This document shows, piece after piece, positions 25,808 to 38,400 of a DNA stretch of 64,000 bases; the stretch's first letter is position 1; each line of letters begins with the position of its first letter. A program made the position numbers and the translations under genes. Source of the DNA: Limnoperna fortunei. Its lineage: Eukaryota; Mollusca; Bivalvia; Mytilida; Modiolidae. Under the pieces are notes generated by a model, which was given only the letters and a program-made list of their open reading frames with translations, was not told where the DNA came from and searched no databases. The stretch covers positions 40,813,222-40,877,221 of the forward strand of contig OX104117.1 of NCBI GenBank assembly GCA_944474755.1, read 5' to 3'.

Positions 25808-26286
25808 CATTGTATTGTTTACAGTTCCAGTATCTTACGAAAAATTGAAAGGTTTTCATTCTAGCTGCCTAAGGAAAATCTGTAGAATCTACTGGCCAAA
25901 GAAGATAACAAACACCAATCTCTTTGAAAGAACAGGCCAGCAATGCATCACCAATACCATCAAACAGAAACAATTTAAATGGATAGGCCACGTAATAAGA
26001 AAAGACCAAAATTCCATCACAAAAACAGCACTGAAATGGACACCGGCAGAGGGAAAGACATCTTCGCTAGCCAAGGGTTACGATCCGATACTCCTGATCG
26101 CAACACTTGGCTAGCGAAGATGAGGGAAAGAGAAACAGAGGACGCCCAAGAGAAACATGGCGGCGGCACATAGACAGCGAGGTCAAAAAGATGGGCAAAA
26201 CCTGGAAAGAGATGGAGAAGATTGCAACAGACAGACCCAAATGGAGACAACTGGTTTCAGCCTTATGTGCCACTGGGCATGAAGAG

Positions 26287-26298
<12 letters not shown>
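25808..26298 (+). pseudogene. 5'-truncated LINE, reverse-transcriptase C-terminal end
   Basis: Reading runs LKGFHSSCLRKI, then IGHVIRKDQ, then (after an insertion) GKRNRGRPRETWRR and WRQLVSALCATGHEED. This is the typical C-terminal end of non-LTR retrotransposon endonuclease/reverse-transcriptase polyproteins (a FHxxCLRxI segment, GHVxR, GRPxxTWRR). The reading frame is broken by a 64-bp MITE plus its 9-bp target duplication at 26059-26131. That 73-bp addition shifts the frame by +1 and brings in a stop. The ORF ends at the start of a (GATA)n tract, which is typical of LINE families with simple-repeat 3' tails. Only about 160 codons remain, as expected from 5' truncation during insertion. The clade is not assigned. 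Confidence 0.85.
26050..26131. mobile_element. 64-bp palindromic mini-MITE with 9-bp target duplication
   Basis: The element is 26059-26122. It starts CATCTTCGCTAGCCAAG and ends CTTGGCTAGCGAAGATG, with arms of 27 bp that differ at two positions around a 10-base loop. Exact 9-bp duplications AGGGAAAGA flank it at 26050-26058 and 26123-26131. A 9-bp duplication fits Mutator-like or Merlin-type transposases, but the family cannot be assigned. It interrupts the LINE reading frame, so it is younger than the LINE copy. Confidence 0.9.
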
Positions 26299-26421
<123 letters not shown>

Positions 26422-27174
26422 GACGAAAAATGCACAGTTACTGCCACCGGGACAAAACTAACTAACAGTCCAACTTGTTTCCTTTTTTGTATCTTTTGAA
26501 GGCTTGCTTTAAGGACCAATACAATAATCACGAGAAAATGATTGGATTTGTTTTGATTTGAACTATCTGCTACGGAATGTCTGTTGTACAGATGAATGGA
26601 TTTGTTTGCACTGTCGTAATATAACTAGGCTTTGATAATACCTTGAGTAACACAGGGGTACTGTTTTTTTTCATCTTTAATCTTTTGTCTTTATCTCCGT
26701 TTTTTTTTTGTCTTTTTGATGATCAATATTTATTTCAACATGGCTCTACTCCAATGATTATGTTTGAAGCTAAGCGTGCACAGAACAATAAATATAAAAT
26801 ATATATAATATACAGAGACAAAATGTCAATAAGGAATGAATCCACAGGAAGGAAGTTGATAGTATAGAAGACAGGTACACATACGATTAATGATTCTGCT
26901 GCATGTGACTGTTTACGCGCAGAAAGCGCGTCAGTCTCTTAATATATGACTAACCCCAAACAAAGAAAGATATTTTTGTATTTATACATCGCATACAAAC
27001 ACGAATGCAACCTCGCGCGAAGAAGTTTTATTTCTACACCATGGTGGTCCAATTTAAAATAAAACTGTGAGTAAAATAATGTAATTAGCGAATGGTTGCT
27101 GTATTCAAATTAACTAAAAATTAAATTGTTTCTACTTATTAAAATTAACGCATTATTGTTATATTATTTGTGTC
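26422..27174. other. Intergenic, nothing recognised
   Basis: AT-rich, with T-runs near 26665-26710. No gene or placed repeat. Confidence 0.4.
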
Positions 27175-27434
27175 GGGCCTTTGTGGTCGAGTGATTTAGG
27201 TAGTTAGTTTACTGTTGAACACGTGGTCTGTCAACACTGAGGTTGCGGGTTCGAATATGGGTGCAGGCAAGGGTGCACTTGACTCCAGTCTTAATAGACA
27301 AGGATTGCCAGTTTTCCTACTGAAGGTCCGGGGTTTTCTCCGGGTACTCCGGCTTCCTACCCCAATAAAAACTGGACGCACCGATATTGCTGAAAAAATT
27401 GCTGAAAGTGCTGAAACATCATCAAACAAACATT
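27175..27434 (+). mobile_element. Full-length tRNA-derived SINE
   Basis: The best-preserved copy here. It has a tRNA-like head with A-box region GTGGTCGAGTGA and B box GGGTTCGAATAT (about 27248). The body reads GGGGTTTTCTCCGGGTACTC, CGGCTTCCTACCCCAATAAA, AACTGGACGC, ATTGCTGAAAGTGCTGAAAC and ends in CAAACAAAC. RNA polymerase III transcription from the A and B boxes is expected for such elements. The same body recurs at least seven more times in this window. Confidence 0.85.
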
Positions 27435-28548
27435 TTTGTCAACATAGTGCTGGACAAAATTGATATCTTAGGTTCGTTAATACATACAATTTGTATTTTA
27501 TAAAGAAAGTTTCTTATTTGTATTTTTTTAACAGCATCTTTTCTTGTATTTTACCAGCATCTTTTCTTGTATCTATCCTGTTTTCGTATTATTTGGTATG
27601 TGCAACACACTCTTGGTACAATGTTCAATCTCTTTGTTTGGCTTCTGGAAAAGCCAACAGTAAACTACTGTTTGAATTATCTCATTATCTCATTAGAGTA
27701 AACCACGAAATTTATATAATAGTAGATTTTTACCATGTTATGATGTAAGAGTAAAGTATATTTCTTTGAATAGGTTATTTGTTTCGGTTAAGAGTATTTT
27801 TACAGATAACAGACAAGATGAAACATTTTTTAACGGTTTAAGAAACATAACCGAAACAGTTTATAAATAATATGCTTGTCTTTTTAAATTGTATTAAATA
27901 ATGCAAATTAAATGATATAGTTTTTTCAGATATGTTACAGCGTCCAGTGTTTAATAAGGAATAATTATAAATATTATATTTACATTCGTTTTTGTTTATT
28001 GCTATATACCTTGTACCAGTGCTGAAATTATTTATTGTGTAGATAATCTGACATGAATACAGTCCCGTGAATGAAAACCACAAGTTTGATCCACCAAAAT
28101 AGACAAGAAAAACAAAATTAAATCATGCAAACGTTTTATAGGGAACAATATGTATAAAAACTTTGAGTGTTTTGCTCCATTACGAGTAATAGGACCTCTT
28201 TGTAGCTGCGCCGAGATAAAGATTCATTAAAGGAGCTACATTATTGTAACTAGTTTTGACCAATTTAATTAGGATTTGAATGATTTACTGTGAGATACTT
28301 CTGGACAGTGTACGACACATGCGTATTAACTATGAATGATTCTTAAAAGCAAACAGTATTACAGACAGACACACAGAAAACTAAACTACTCTAACTGAAT
28401 GGGACGAAGGTTATTCAAAAGGATACACATGACTATCCAAGGACCGGAAAATAATTAAAGTCCTAAGACCAACTAGGAATAGCAACTTCAAAGGTAGCGA
28501 CGGTCTTTATATATGCACTTATTATAAGGAACCAACTGTGCAACGAGG
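27435..28548. other. Intergenic, nothing recognised
   Basis: AT-rich. A short imperfect duplication of a CATCTTTTCTTGTAT segment occurs at about 27535-27570. No gene is supported. Confidence 0.4.
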
Positions 28549-28859
28549 CAGGGGCGGATCCACGAACTTGTGTTTGGGGAGGCGTAAAAGTTCGGCGAGT
28601 GGTCTGGGGGCCGCTCTAGACCCCCAGAAGGTCCAGGACAGTGCCCTGGTAGAGGTCCTGGGGGGGGCGAAGTCCCCCAGAAGCTCCGGGAATCTAAGCA
28701 TTTGGTAGCCATGCAGACAAAGTTTTGCAGACTTTGTTTTTTTACTTTTGCCCCTTCTTTTAGCTGGCTTTATTTTTCAACTATGATCATAAATAATGAA
28801 TTTCCTTAATGAAATAACATATTCCTTTTCCTTTTCTCTCGTTTTACCCTCTCGTTCTT

Positions 28860-28919
<60 letters not shown>

Positions 28920-28933
28920 TGGATCCGCGCCTG
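28549..28933. mobile_element. hAT-like MITE containing a (CT)n run
   Basis: The ends form inverted repeats: CAGGGGCGGATCCA at the left, and a right end that reads CAGGCGCGGATCCA in reverse complement. This end sequence is typical of hAT-derived MITEs. The interior is unusually GC-rich at 28600-28690, then holds (CT)n at 28856-28918. I do not see a matching 8-bp target duplication at the flanks, so the copy is old or rearranged. No transposase is encoded. Confidence 0.7.
28856..28918. repeat. (CT)n dinucleotide microsatellite
   Basis: About 30 CT units inside the hAT-like MITE. The RERERE frame on the minus strand is an artefact. Confidence 0.95.
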
Positions 28934-28964
28934 GCTAGTATGTTATAACATATAGTTGGACACA

Positions 28965-29155
28965 AAATATATGCTATATTAGACAGACATTGAAAAATAC
29001 AAAATATGATACAAAATACAAAATATGCTTTATTAGACCGACATTAAAAAAATACAAAATATGCTACAAAATACAAATATGTTATATTATACTGACATTA
29101 AAAATACAAAATATGCTACAAAATACAAAATATGTTATATTATACTGACATTAAA
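28965..29155 (+). repeat. Minisatellite, about 57-bp unit, 3-4 copies
   Basis: Repeats of AATACAAAATATGCTACAAA followed by ATACAAAATATG(C/T)T(A/T)TATTA and GAC(A/C)GACATT, or TACTGACATTA in later copies. Units differ by small indels. Confidence 0.8.
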
Positions 29156-29719
29156 GGTATTAGTCTATCAAATCAAACTTGCTGGATTTTTTTCCTTGTA
29201 ACAATTACAGTTACAGTCATTCTAATTAAACTTCAATATGTTCTTACTTATAACAACACTATTAAACGCATTTGGTGCAATAAAACAGGACGATATGATT
29301 TTAATGTTACGATACAGATAAAAACCTAGCTTATATAAATCCCAAAATATTATGTCGGTTTTTTGTTGCACATAAACAATATCAAAAATATATTGTTGAA
29401 TGAAAATATCAATAATTTAGTTTTAATATAATTAAGGTTCCCCAGATATTATGACAATTGAAAACAGAATTAGTTCTAGCGAAATGTTTTAAAAAATAAA
29501 TGACAAATTAGCATCTCAGGAAAAGAAGGTGTTGATTTATGTTAGCTAGACAGTAAGGTTTAAACAGCATCTTCACAGTTCATTAACGAATGTTGTACAA
29601 TTAAGAACGTACCTATTTATAAATGATCAAAACTTAAATGACAGTCCTAGCGTCTCGTTTATTTTTATTTTAAAATCATCTCCATAGTGCACTTTGGCTG
29701 ACTCATATCAAAGAATATT

Positions 29720-29950
29720 GCGTTGGTTTCTGGTTTATATCATGGCGTCAAGGTTTTCATTGAAACCGGAGTGCCTGTTTAAAATGTCAAAGAGATACAG
29801 GCTATCCTTGAGAATTTAGGTAGGAGTTTAGCGCACCCTTCCAGTAGTTAGACTCCAACTCATTTTACATGTGCTGACTGGACAGTGATAAATCGTACCA
29901 TACACGCCCACAGTCGTTGTGTGTGATAACGCTATAAGAAAATCAGTGAG
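29720..29950 (-). mobile_element. Heavily diverged SINE
   Basis: TATATCATGGCGTCAAGG, TTTTCATTGAAACCGGAGTG matches the reverse complement of the SINE body (ATATCGTGGCGTCCAG..., CCGGAGTACCCGG). The head is not clear. Confidence 0.4.
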
Positions 29951-30117
29951 CGATGATTCTATCCCATGAAACTCATTGTAGATTATTCGGGTCTAGAAGT
30001 AGCTTATAAGCTTATATATACTCCGGTATTACTGCATGATATATCCTGAAGTTAATAATGGCACAAAAATGTTTTCCTTATTTTGTCACGGTTCAATGTT
30101 CTACTAATTCGTTTAAG

Positions 30118-30210
30118 ATAACAAATATCATAGAATTTAATATAACAAATATCAAAGAATTTAATATAACAAGTATCAAAGAATTTAATATAACAAGTAT
30201 TAAAGAATTG
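30118..30210 (+). repeat. 24-bp tandem repeat, about 4 copies
   Basis: The unit is about ATAACAAGTATCAAAGAATT plus TAAT, with one or two changes per copy. Confidence 0.85.
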
Positions 30211-30879
30211 TCTAACTAGAGTTCTTTAAAATAATTCGCTTGTACAATTTAATTTATGGAATGACCACGCTGATATATTCCCTTTTTGCGAATTTTGCAG
30301 TATATAGGTCAATATAAATGTACGTCCTTGACAATATGATAAGAACTATTTTAATAAGTGTATGTTGAAGGTTAAGCAGTGCCAAAAATCGGTAAGCATG
30401 AAATATGTTATTTCAAAATATATTTTAATGTTCAAATTTAAAGATTTAAAATATATAAAAGTACATCAGATTCGAATGGAGAATGGCGAAGACTGTGTTC
30501 TTTTCTTTATTCCTTTACCAAGACAAAGACAATCACAATGGTAAAATTGGAGGGAATCGTTTTTTTAATCTTCATATATCTCAGTGTTATTAGATACCCA
30601 TTTATCTGGGTGAAATATATTTCCAGTTTCCTCAATATCATCATAAATGGTAAATCGTACACGAGAACATAAAAATACTTAAGGTTAAATCAAAAGATTT
30701 AATTTTCAGCAATATTTCAAATTCTTTAGACAATCAAAACTCATATCTTTAATGTATAATTTACCCACAAAATTTTCAATAATACGTTTTTAAAGTAATT
30801 GCATGCAGCATAGGCACAAACAATAAGCAGCGATACAATAAGCAGAGATATGCATGTTCAGTAATATGACATATGGTCG

Positions 30880-31115
30880 GTTGGTTTAGTGGGGTTTAAC
30901 ACCACTTTCAGCAATTTTTTTAACTATGTCGTGGCGTCCAGGCTATATTGGGGGAGGAGTACCCTTGATTCCCAAACTTCGGTAGCAAAGCTGTCAATCC
31001 TGATCAATTGAGAATCTAGCACATCCTCTCTGTAGACTCAAACCCGCAACATTAATGTTGATCGGCAGGTGAACAATAGCAAATGACTAGCTATTTTAAC
31101 CACATGGATACCTAG
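30880..31115 (-). mobile_element. tRNA-derived SINE, minus orientation
   Basis: It reads right to left. The head has a B-box equivalent (reverse complement of GTAGACTCAAACCC at about 31034), and the body ends at GTTTAACACCACTTTCAGCA (30893-30912), with CGTGGCGTCCAGG at about 30930. Full length but diverged. Confidence 0.75.
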
Positions 31116-32429
31116 GCTCTTCGTATATTTGGAATTTTATTATATTCTAGTACAATATGTTGATAAGAACTCAATAGTTCAATCCTTTCTTGCTTCAAGG
31201 TAACTGTATGACGTAACTGTTATGCAACTTTTAATATTTAATTTATCTGCATACTCAGTCTACAGTCTTATCTGAATTGATAGATTGGTTCTCTTTGCGT
31301 ACACTATAGTCACCAAGGAAGATTTTCATGTCACTGTCGTAATCAGAAAAGTCATTTTGTATGTTTCCCTGCTTATCTGAGGATTTTATTAGATATAAAA
31401 AGGCCATAATCCTTCGATTAATTTACGTAGAAAATTGAAAATGTATTTGATATATATAAGTCACTAAAGATGCAACTATTACATAATTTACTGGGCCAGA
31501 CGCGAGTGTCGTCTAAAAAACCCATAGTTGGCGCCCAAACAAAACCGTTATATAGTGAGTGGCATACGATAACAATCATTTAAAAAAAAAATTAAAAAAA
31601 GACAACCTTAGATGAGAAATTAACAAAAAACGGCATTTAAAAACTTATACTAGTACTTTAAGCAACTCACTCCGTTGTATCTGAATTTAAACAATCCGGG
31701 TACAGAATAGTTATACATTTAATGTTTTTGAAAATAAATTCACAATTATGATTTTTCTTTAAAAAGGTTATGCTCTGTAGCAAACATGTTACTGTAAATA
31801 ATCAGTAACTTAGTTAAATACTAGGATTATGTTTCTTCCAAACAAACAAAAATCAGGTAAAGCTGCCAACATAGAACATGGCAAACTTGTGGCTACACAA
31901 CAATTTCGAAACTATATTTGCGAAATGTGTTTAGTTTGTCTTGGTGGTATTTTTTTACAGTTGTACTGTTATTCGTCATTTTTACATTTGACCTAACTTA
32001 TATAGGTTTTGAAAAGAAAGCTCGTCGGTAATAATCGAATTGTTAACCTAAAATGTATAAAGCGTTTGTATTATCAAAACTTTTTTTCATTCTTGACACG
32101 TGTCAAATAAATCTTACCGTTTATTATGTGCTTAATATGATATTTTTGGATTAAAAGGCTAAGCAAGAACAACAAACTTCTATTTTCACATCTGGTATAC
32201 ATAGCACTGCCGGGAGGTTTTCCGGTATGCCAGCGCAATCTGGTTGTATTTACTTTTAAAAGTTAGCGTTATCTGACAACCAACATACTAAATTAATAGA
32301 TTTTTCTCCTAATTATTTATAGGATAATAAACGCAATAAAAGGATTACGTCCTCTTGATCTGATCGATTGTTTTCAAATTTTTCCTAGTTGACTATGAAC
32401 ATTCAACTTTAAGAAGCTGCAATATAAAG
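31116..32429. other. Upstream region of the GPCR gene
   Basis: AT-rich, no repeats placed and no open frame of note. The GPCR start lies at its right end. Any promoter would be here, but no TATA or initiator motif stands out. Confidence 0.4.
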
Positions 32430-35400
32430 ATGTCGCATTGCACCAGTGTCCCAGGGGATCGTGTCATACTAAATGATAGTTTCCTAGAGGTATTGAAATA
32501 CTTTGATGCACCAGAAATTCCGCAAAAGCCTGCATGGGAAATTGCGCTAAAAATTGTGTTTTATATCATTTCAATTATTGGCGCTCTAGTTGGAAATGTC
32601 CTGGTAATGTTGGTAATTTGCGTGAATAAGAAAATGAGGACTACTACCAACGTGCTGATTGTAAATCTGGCTTTATCTGACCTAATGGTGGCGGTTTTCT
32701 GCATGTGGGTTCATCTTGGAAATCAACTGGCGTCAGTTTATCCGTTTGGTATAATGTGTAGATTTGCAACATTTGTTCAAGGTAAGATTCTATATATAGA
32801 AAATAATTTGGCTTTTAATTTCCTTTATATCTTTGAACATAATTGCGCCATCAACTATTATCAAACAATGAATTTAACATCTTGTAAGAGCTTCATGCAA
32901 TACTTCACATTATAGCATTTACTATTGCAAACCAATTTTTAAATTAAATTCTTGTTCAACTCTTTACATTAGTTTAAACATATTTTATTTGCTCAAATAT
33001 GCAAATAGAATAAGACAAAAGTTAATCAACTTTTGAAGTCTTCTCGATTATACAGTATGTTAAAAATACTGATGTAGCAGCATGCATTGTAATACAATAC
33101 AAATTATATTATGCTGGGCACTCTCTTTTCAACACTTTAACAAGTATACTGTCATTTTATTACTTATTAAAACATTATTTGAAAAAATGCAAGTAAAACT
33201 AAATGTGCTCAAGAGTGACAAATGTTAATTCTTTTGTATTTGGCGGGAGACGGGAGAGTAGAGGTAATTTCTAATACAAGCGTATTCAAATGGTGACACC
33301 GCATCAAGATAGACTATAAACAAACGCATTCCATATGCATACCCTAGTTTATAAAATGAATGTTGTAGTGATTTCTTTGATGAAATACATTTTCTTTTTA
33401 TTGTAGTTCTTTCCGTTACATTGAGTGTTCTTACTCTTACCGGGGTATCTTTTGAGAGATTTCTGGCAATAGTCTTTCCACTAAAAGGGAAAATGTCTAT
33501 GCGAGGAATTTATATACTGGTAACTGTAACATGGATAATATCAATAACAATTGCGTCACCACAGCTCTTTGTTAGGAAACGTTTTGAGATGCAGTTTCGG
33601 AACAGAAAAGACATTGTTTGCCAAGAAAGCTGGCCAAAGTACTATATAGACACTCATTGCAATTCAGACGAACCAGGCAAGAAGATTTACTATACATCAG
33701 TATGTGTTGTAATGTATATCGTTCCCATTCTTGTGATGTTGATCGCGTACGGAGTAATTTTGGTTAAATTAACGTTAAGGAAAATTCCAGGTCATGCAAC
33801 GGCCAGCTTGACGGCAAGCAAGGAAAAAACCAAAAAGAAGGTACAGTATAAAGTGTTAGTTGTTTGTTTTCGCAATTAATTTATCTCGTATGAGGAAGTT
33901 ACTTCGCTTTTTGACATCGCATAATGTATTCAAGGTATGAAGATGTAGGAAACGCTATAGACTGAAAGTTAATATCGAATTTGTATTATATTTAATCGAA
34001 AATATAGTCACATTTTAAAGAAGCGTGATCTGAAATAATTAATATTGGCCAATTTTTTTCAAATTGTAATATTTTTTTAAACCAGATATAACTTAACAAT
34101 AAAATACTGACCCTAATAACAATTTATGAAAACTAAGCCATGCTTAATAATCAATACCTTGCTTGACAATTTTTAACACATCTGGGTTGAAAACAGTTGG
34201 AGAAGTTTGAATACAAAAAATTGGCACTGTCTTCTTCACATTTTCTGAAAAATTATGAACTTCACCAGTATGGCAAATTGGTTAAAAATCCTTGAATAGT
34301 TTCATTACTGCAGATGCACAACTTTAATACATGTGCAATCTTTCTGTTGTTTCAGTGATCTTGGATGAAAACTGGAGGTGTTGATTACACTAAATAGTAC
34401 TCCTTATGTCAAAGACAGGCAAAGTCTATGTTATTTTTTCTATGAAAGGCCTTTAATATCATTCAAATGAAAACGCTCAATATATAGTTCCGAATGGCAC
34501 TATGTGACAAAAATTATATAAAAATGTCATCAAATTCCTTTAAGTCGTGTAGGAATAGTTGCGGATGAAAGATGGGTACCTCTATCCCAAAGAATCGCAA
34601 GGTCCAGGTTTTTCTATGGGAAAACTTAATTTTGTTCGCTTAATGGAATTTGTCTATATTCTAGTTGTCGGATTTTTTGTTTGTGCAGATCAAATCAAAA
34701 CAACAAATCCGACAATTCCATTAAGTGAACACTTAGAAGTATGCGCTAGTGGAAAATAAAAAAATTTCCCTTTTTTTATAAATGCCAACAAGATAATGAG
34801 GAATACAAAAAAGAAGCAAATAAAATTTATAAAACTGTTTCAACCAAAACTAAATGTACTTTAAAAATGACATTACGTCACAATTATCCCGCATTAACAA
34901 CGTTAATGTGGGACACTATATATAGTGCACAATGGCACTATGTGGTAAAGATTCTCTAAAGGTTTCATAAAATTTTATTTAGTAGTGTAGATGGAGTTGC
35001 CGATAAGAGATGTTTACCCCAGAGTGTAACGACGGACGGGCACCGCTATTACAGTATACTCTCGCTTGTCAAGCGTTGGATATAATAATTACGTTAATAA
35101 AGTCATACTTAAAGTTAGCCTGTCCTATTTAATAAGGAAAATATACGAATATAAAATTGAATTTGCTTTATTTTAAATGTAAGCTAAATGTATTTCTGCC
35201 TTCTTGTCATGATGTCTGATCAGCAACACAATGATCATCACTGTGTATAGGCACTCGTTCTGTTAAGAATATACTGAAAACTTCTCATCCGAGCATACTT
35301 CAGAGTTGGTTGCATATATATAAATTGTATTATAATGTAAGATCGAATAACGTGCTAGTATCAAATAGGTTTCACTAGTTTCTGCCAAACTAAATAATTC

Positions 35401-38400
35401 ACTATTTAATTTATTCTACGAAGCATATTAAGATGCATTTCAATGCTATTCTTCTTGTCCCAAGTTTATTATATCTACAATGAACAAATGTTTTTGTTGT
35501 ACAATTTATAAAGACTGCATTATGCATGTAAATATATTTAAAGAATATAGTCTTGGCAAAAGAGTTGGATCTGAATTCTACGGAAACAAATATCCTATAT
35601 GAAACGGGATTGTACTTTTAAGTCGTAATTATTTATAAACAAAGATTGAGTTAAGATTACATTGTTAGGATATTAGGTATAATTTTATTTGTGAATAACC
35701 AAGTCTACTATTTCAAAGGAAACGAGACAATTATTTGCTAGACAAGGCAACAGTATCAAATTGCACGAACGAAATGTGGCAATAAGAAGGCATATTACCG
35801 ACTTTGATGATATTTTGAACAGATCTGTGCTTCGCAGGTAACAACGAAAGCTAGAATCCTCTATGGAAGTTAAGAAATTACCAAAACACGCCCAATACTG
35901 GTTTTTTTCAAAGAGTTGATCCCAAGTTCCGAAACGATGCCGATTCAGAAACTGGCCCCTGGTATGCAAAAGAGGCTCCATTTACTAAGAAGTGTTGTAC
36001 CACAAGAGAAAATACCGGAAAATATGAGCTTAAGCACAATGTGTGGCCGAACGTGTCCTGTCTTGCCATATTGTCAGAGGAGTGGAAACCGCAATGAAAA
36101 AATCTACAAAGAACATGTTAATATTATTCCCTAAATTTTATAAATGTGTGCCATCGTTTCTAAAATGGTTCGCTTCTCCTGCGCGAATGTTACAATGTCT
36201 TATGGCACATCCACCACTACTTAACACATGGAATCAAGCAAGGGTGTTTACTCGTTTCCAAGCTATCTGATTGTTTTTTCATTATCAGCCTTATGCTAAT
36301 ATTACCTTTGCAATATATAAAGATATCCAGATGGTCTTTATGTCGCTTATGTACCTAGCCCAATGGATGACCGAATGAGCTAAATATTTTTAGGCATATA
36401 AATGTAATTAAAAATACGATTTTTTAGTCAGAAATTAGAATTGTAATCTTATATATTATAAATATGCATCAAATGACCAACGACTCCATATTTGTATTGC
36501 ATCATCTAATTCTCCTGATCGCTTGGTCTCTGTCACACCGTCCAATTTGAAAGTTTGCAAAAGGGTAAAGAAAACGGATAATTCGTACTTGATAGCTCAC
36601 ATACGTGAATAGAGCTTCGAGTCCTCCGCATCTTTCAGGCTTTAAGATGACAACAATTTAAACAATACATTATCGAGTAAAATAGATGGACCAAAGGAAA
36701 CAAAATTTTGACTACCTATTGAAAAATATGGAGTATTGGACCAAAGGAAACACAATTTTGACTACCTATTGAAAAATATGGAGTATTGAATAAGGATGGA
36801 TAATTTAAGCTTTTGTACCGGCTACAATGAGTCTACTCTTTTTTCAAAATCAACAAAGGGATCTTTATAGGGCAAGGAGCGTAGCATTTTTCATACTATT
36901 TACCCACAATGGTTTCCTTATCAGGTACCAGAGAACGCGTTAAGCTATGTGTGTTGAGCACCTAGAACCCTCCTAGATTTGGTTTTTGTTTCATGTTGTT
37001 TGTGGTTGGCTAAATCCGGAACTCTTGTTCATTTAAATATTCTAACAGTTGGTCAAATAACAAAAAGATAACCTATATATTAGGCATGAACTCACACTCC
37101 GACTGAGAGATAAAATGAACCGGCAAAAATTAAACACAAAATTTCTATTACAATCGAAATTGAAATCATGTACCTAATAGAACTTAATAACTGTAGTAAA
37201 ATTTGGTGTACCTTTGGTGGCCTTTCTCTAGAAATCTCTAGCGATTTCTTTATTGGAATCATGATTATATAAGACCTAGTAACCACAAATTCTTTTCATA
37301 TTTACAATTCAGTGCACTTCGTTTACCATTTGCATTTATTTGCCTGCACGTTTAAAGTGATTTTCACAATGATTTAGGATGGATTATGTAATTCTAATAC
37401 CCTTTATTCTGTTTGGTCAAGAAGCAAGTAAACACACTTAAATAAATCAAACCCAACAGCAGTACGTGTAAATACAGTTTTCTTAAGGAAGGCATAAAAA
37501 AGCTGAACGGAACATAGTTGTTTAATTACATGTTCTTCGACTTATATAGCACCATGATTAATCGGAAACTCCTAGTCCTACGAGCTTCTGCTGTTTCCGC
37601 GATTTTCTCTTTGATCAGGCCAAAGATCTTAGTTTTGTGAAATCATGAAACATCTGACATTATGTACATGGTCTTGTTCTGTTCTTTGTTGTTCGTCTAT
37701 TTATCAAATAACATCAGCTGTTTGTATTTTGATACTATTTATATTGAATGACGAAATGAGATGTAAAATAAAAACAGATAAAATTAATTATCTGTTAGAT
37801 GTTGCAATACATTTCTTGTGCCACTGTAAAGCGTAAATCAGCTTAAGTTACTTGGTAAAACTAGAAAACATATTAGAAATCCGGGATTTACTTTCAAGTT
37901 TTATTATTTCAAAATGGCAATCTTTCCACGCTAATAATGAGTTATTATGTTTAAGTTCAACACTTCAAAATATTTTAGGTTACATATACATTGTATACTA
38001 TCTTTACTATAGTAAACAATTTTTAACACTTTCTTTTGTTCCGAAGGTACTAAAGATGTTACTAGTTGTGGTCATTATATTTGTGATATGTTGGACACCA
38101 CAACAGACACTTTTACTCTGGGATGTGTACAGAAGTGGCGATGACGTAAGCAGCTTTTATCTCAAGTAATATAAACGGCGACATTTCAAAATCATTGCTT
38201 TATCTTATTCATTCTGAATACAAAAATAATTTGTAAATACATTCTGTTATTGTAGAAAAACTGTCTTTAAGGGTAATTATTTTCCTTATTTATTCGGTGT
38301 TCAAAAAAAGTTTTTTACTATCACCTTAACGTACTGTAAGATTTACTTTTATTCACTAATAAGTCCAACTATCAAATTGCATATTGTAAATATTTCAGTA

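Larger units (their letters stand above)
33841..38046 (+). other. GPCR intron 2, repeat-bearing
   Basis: 4206 bp between the TM5 and TM6 exons (GTACAG...CCGAAG). It contains the mollusc-type repeat at 34480-35090, a 50-bp tandem duplication at 36687-36786 and otherwise AT-rich DNA. A region at 35916-36270 has open frames on the plus strand with no recognisable product. Confidence 0.75.

Noticed and set aside
27175..27260. Free-standing tRNA gene
   Set aside because: The A- and B-box-like head is joined to the SINE body and does not form a full cloverleaf.
28488..28712. Pro/Gly-rich minus-strand open frame
   Set aside because: It lies across the GC-rich interior of a hAT-like MITE and crosses the element boundary.
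35916..36270. Open frames in GPCR intron 2 as an extra exon
   Set aside because: The receptor joins exon 2 to exon 3 in phase without it, and the translations match nothing I recognise.
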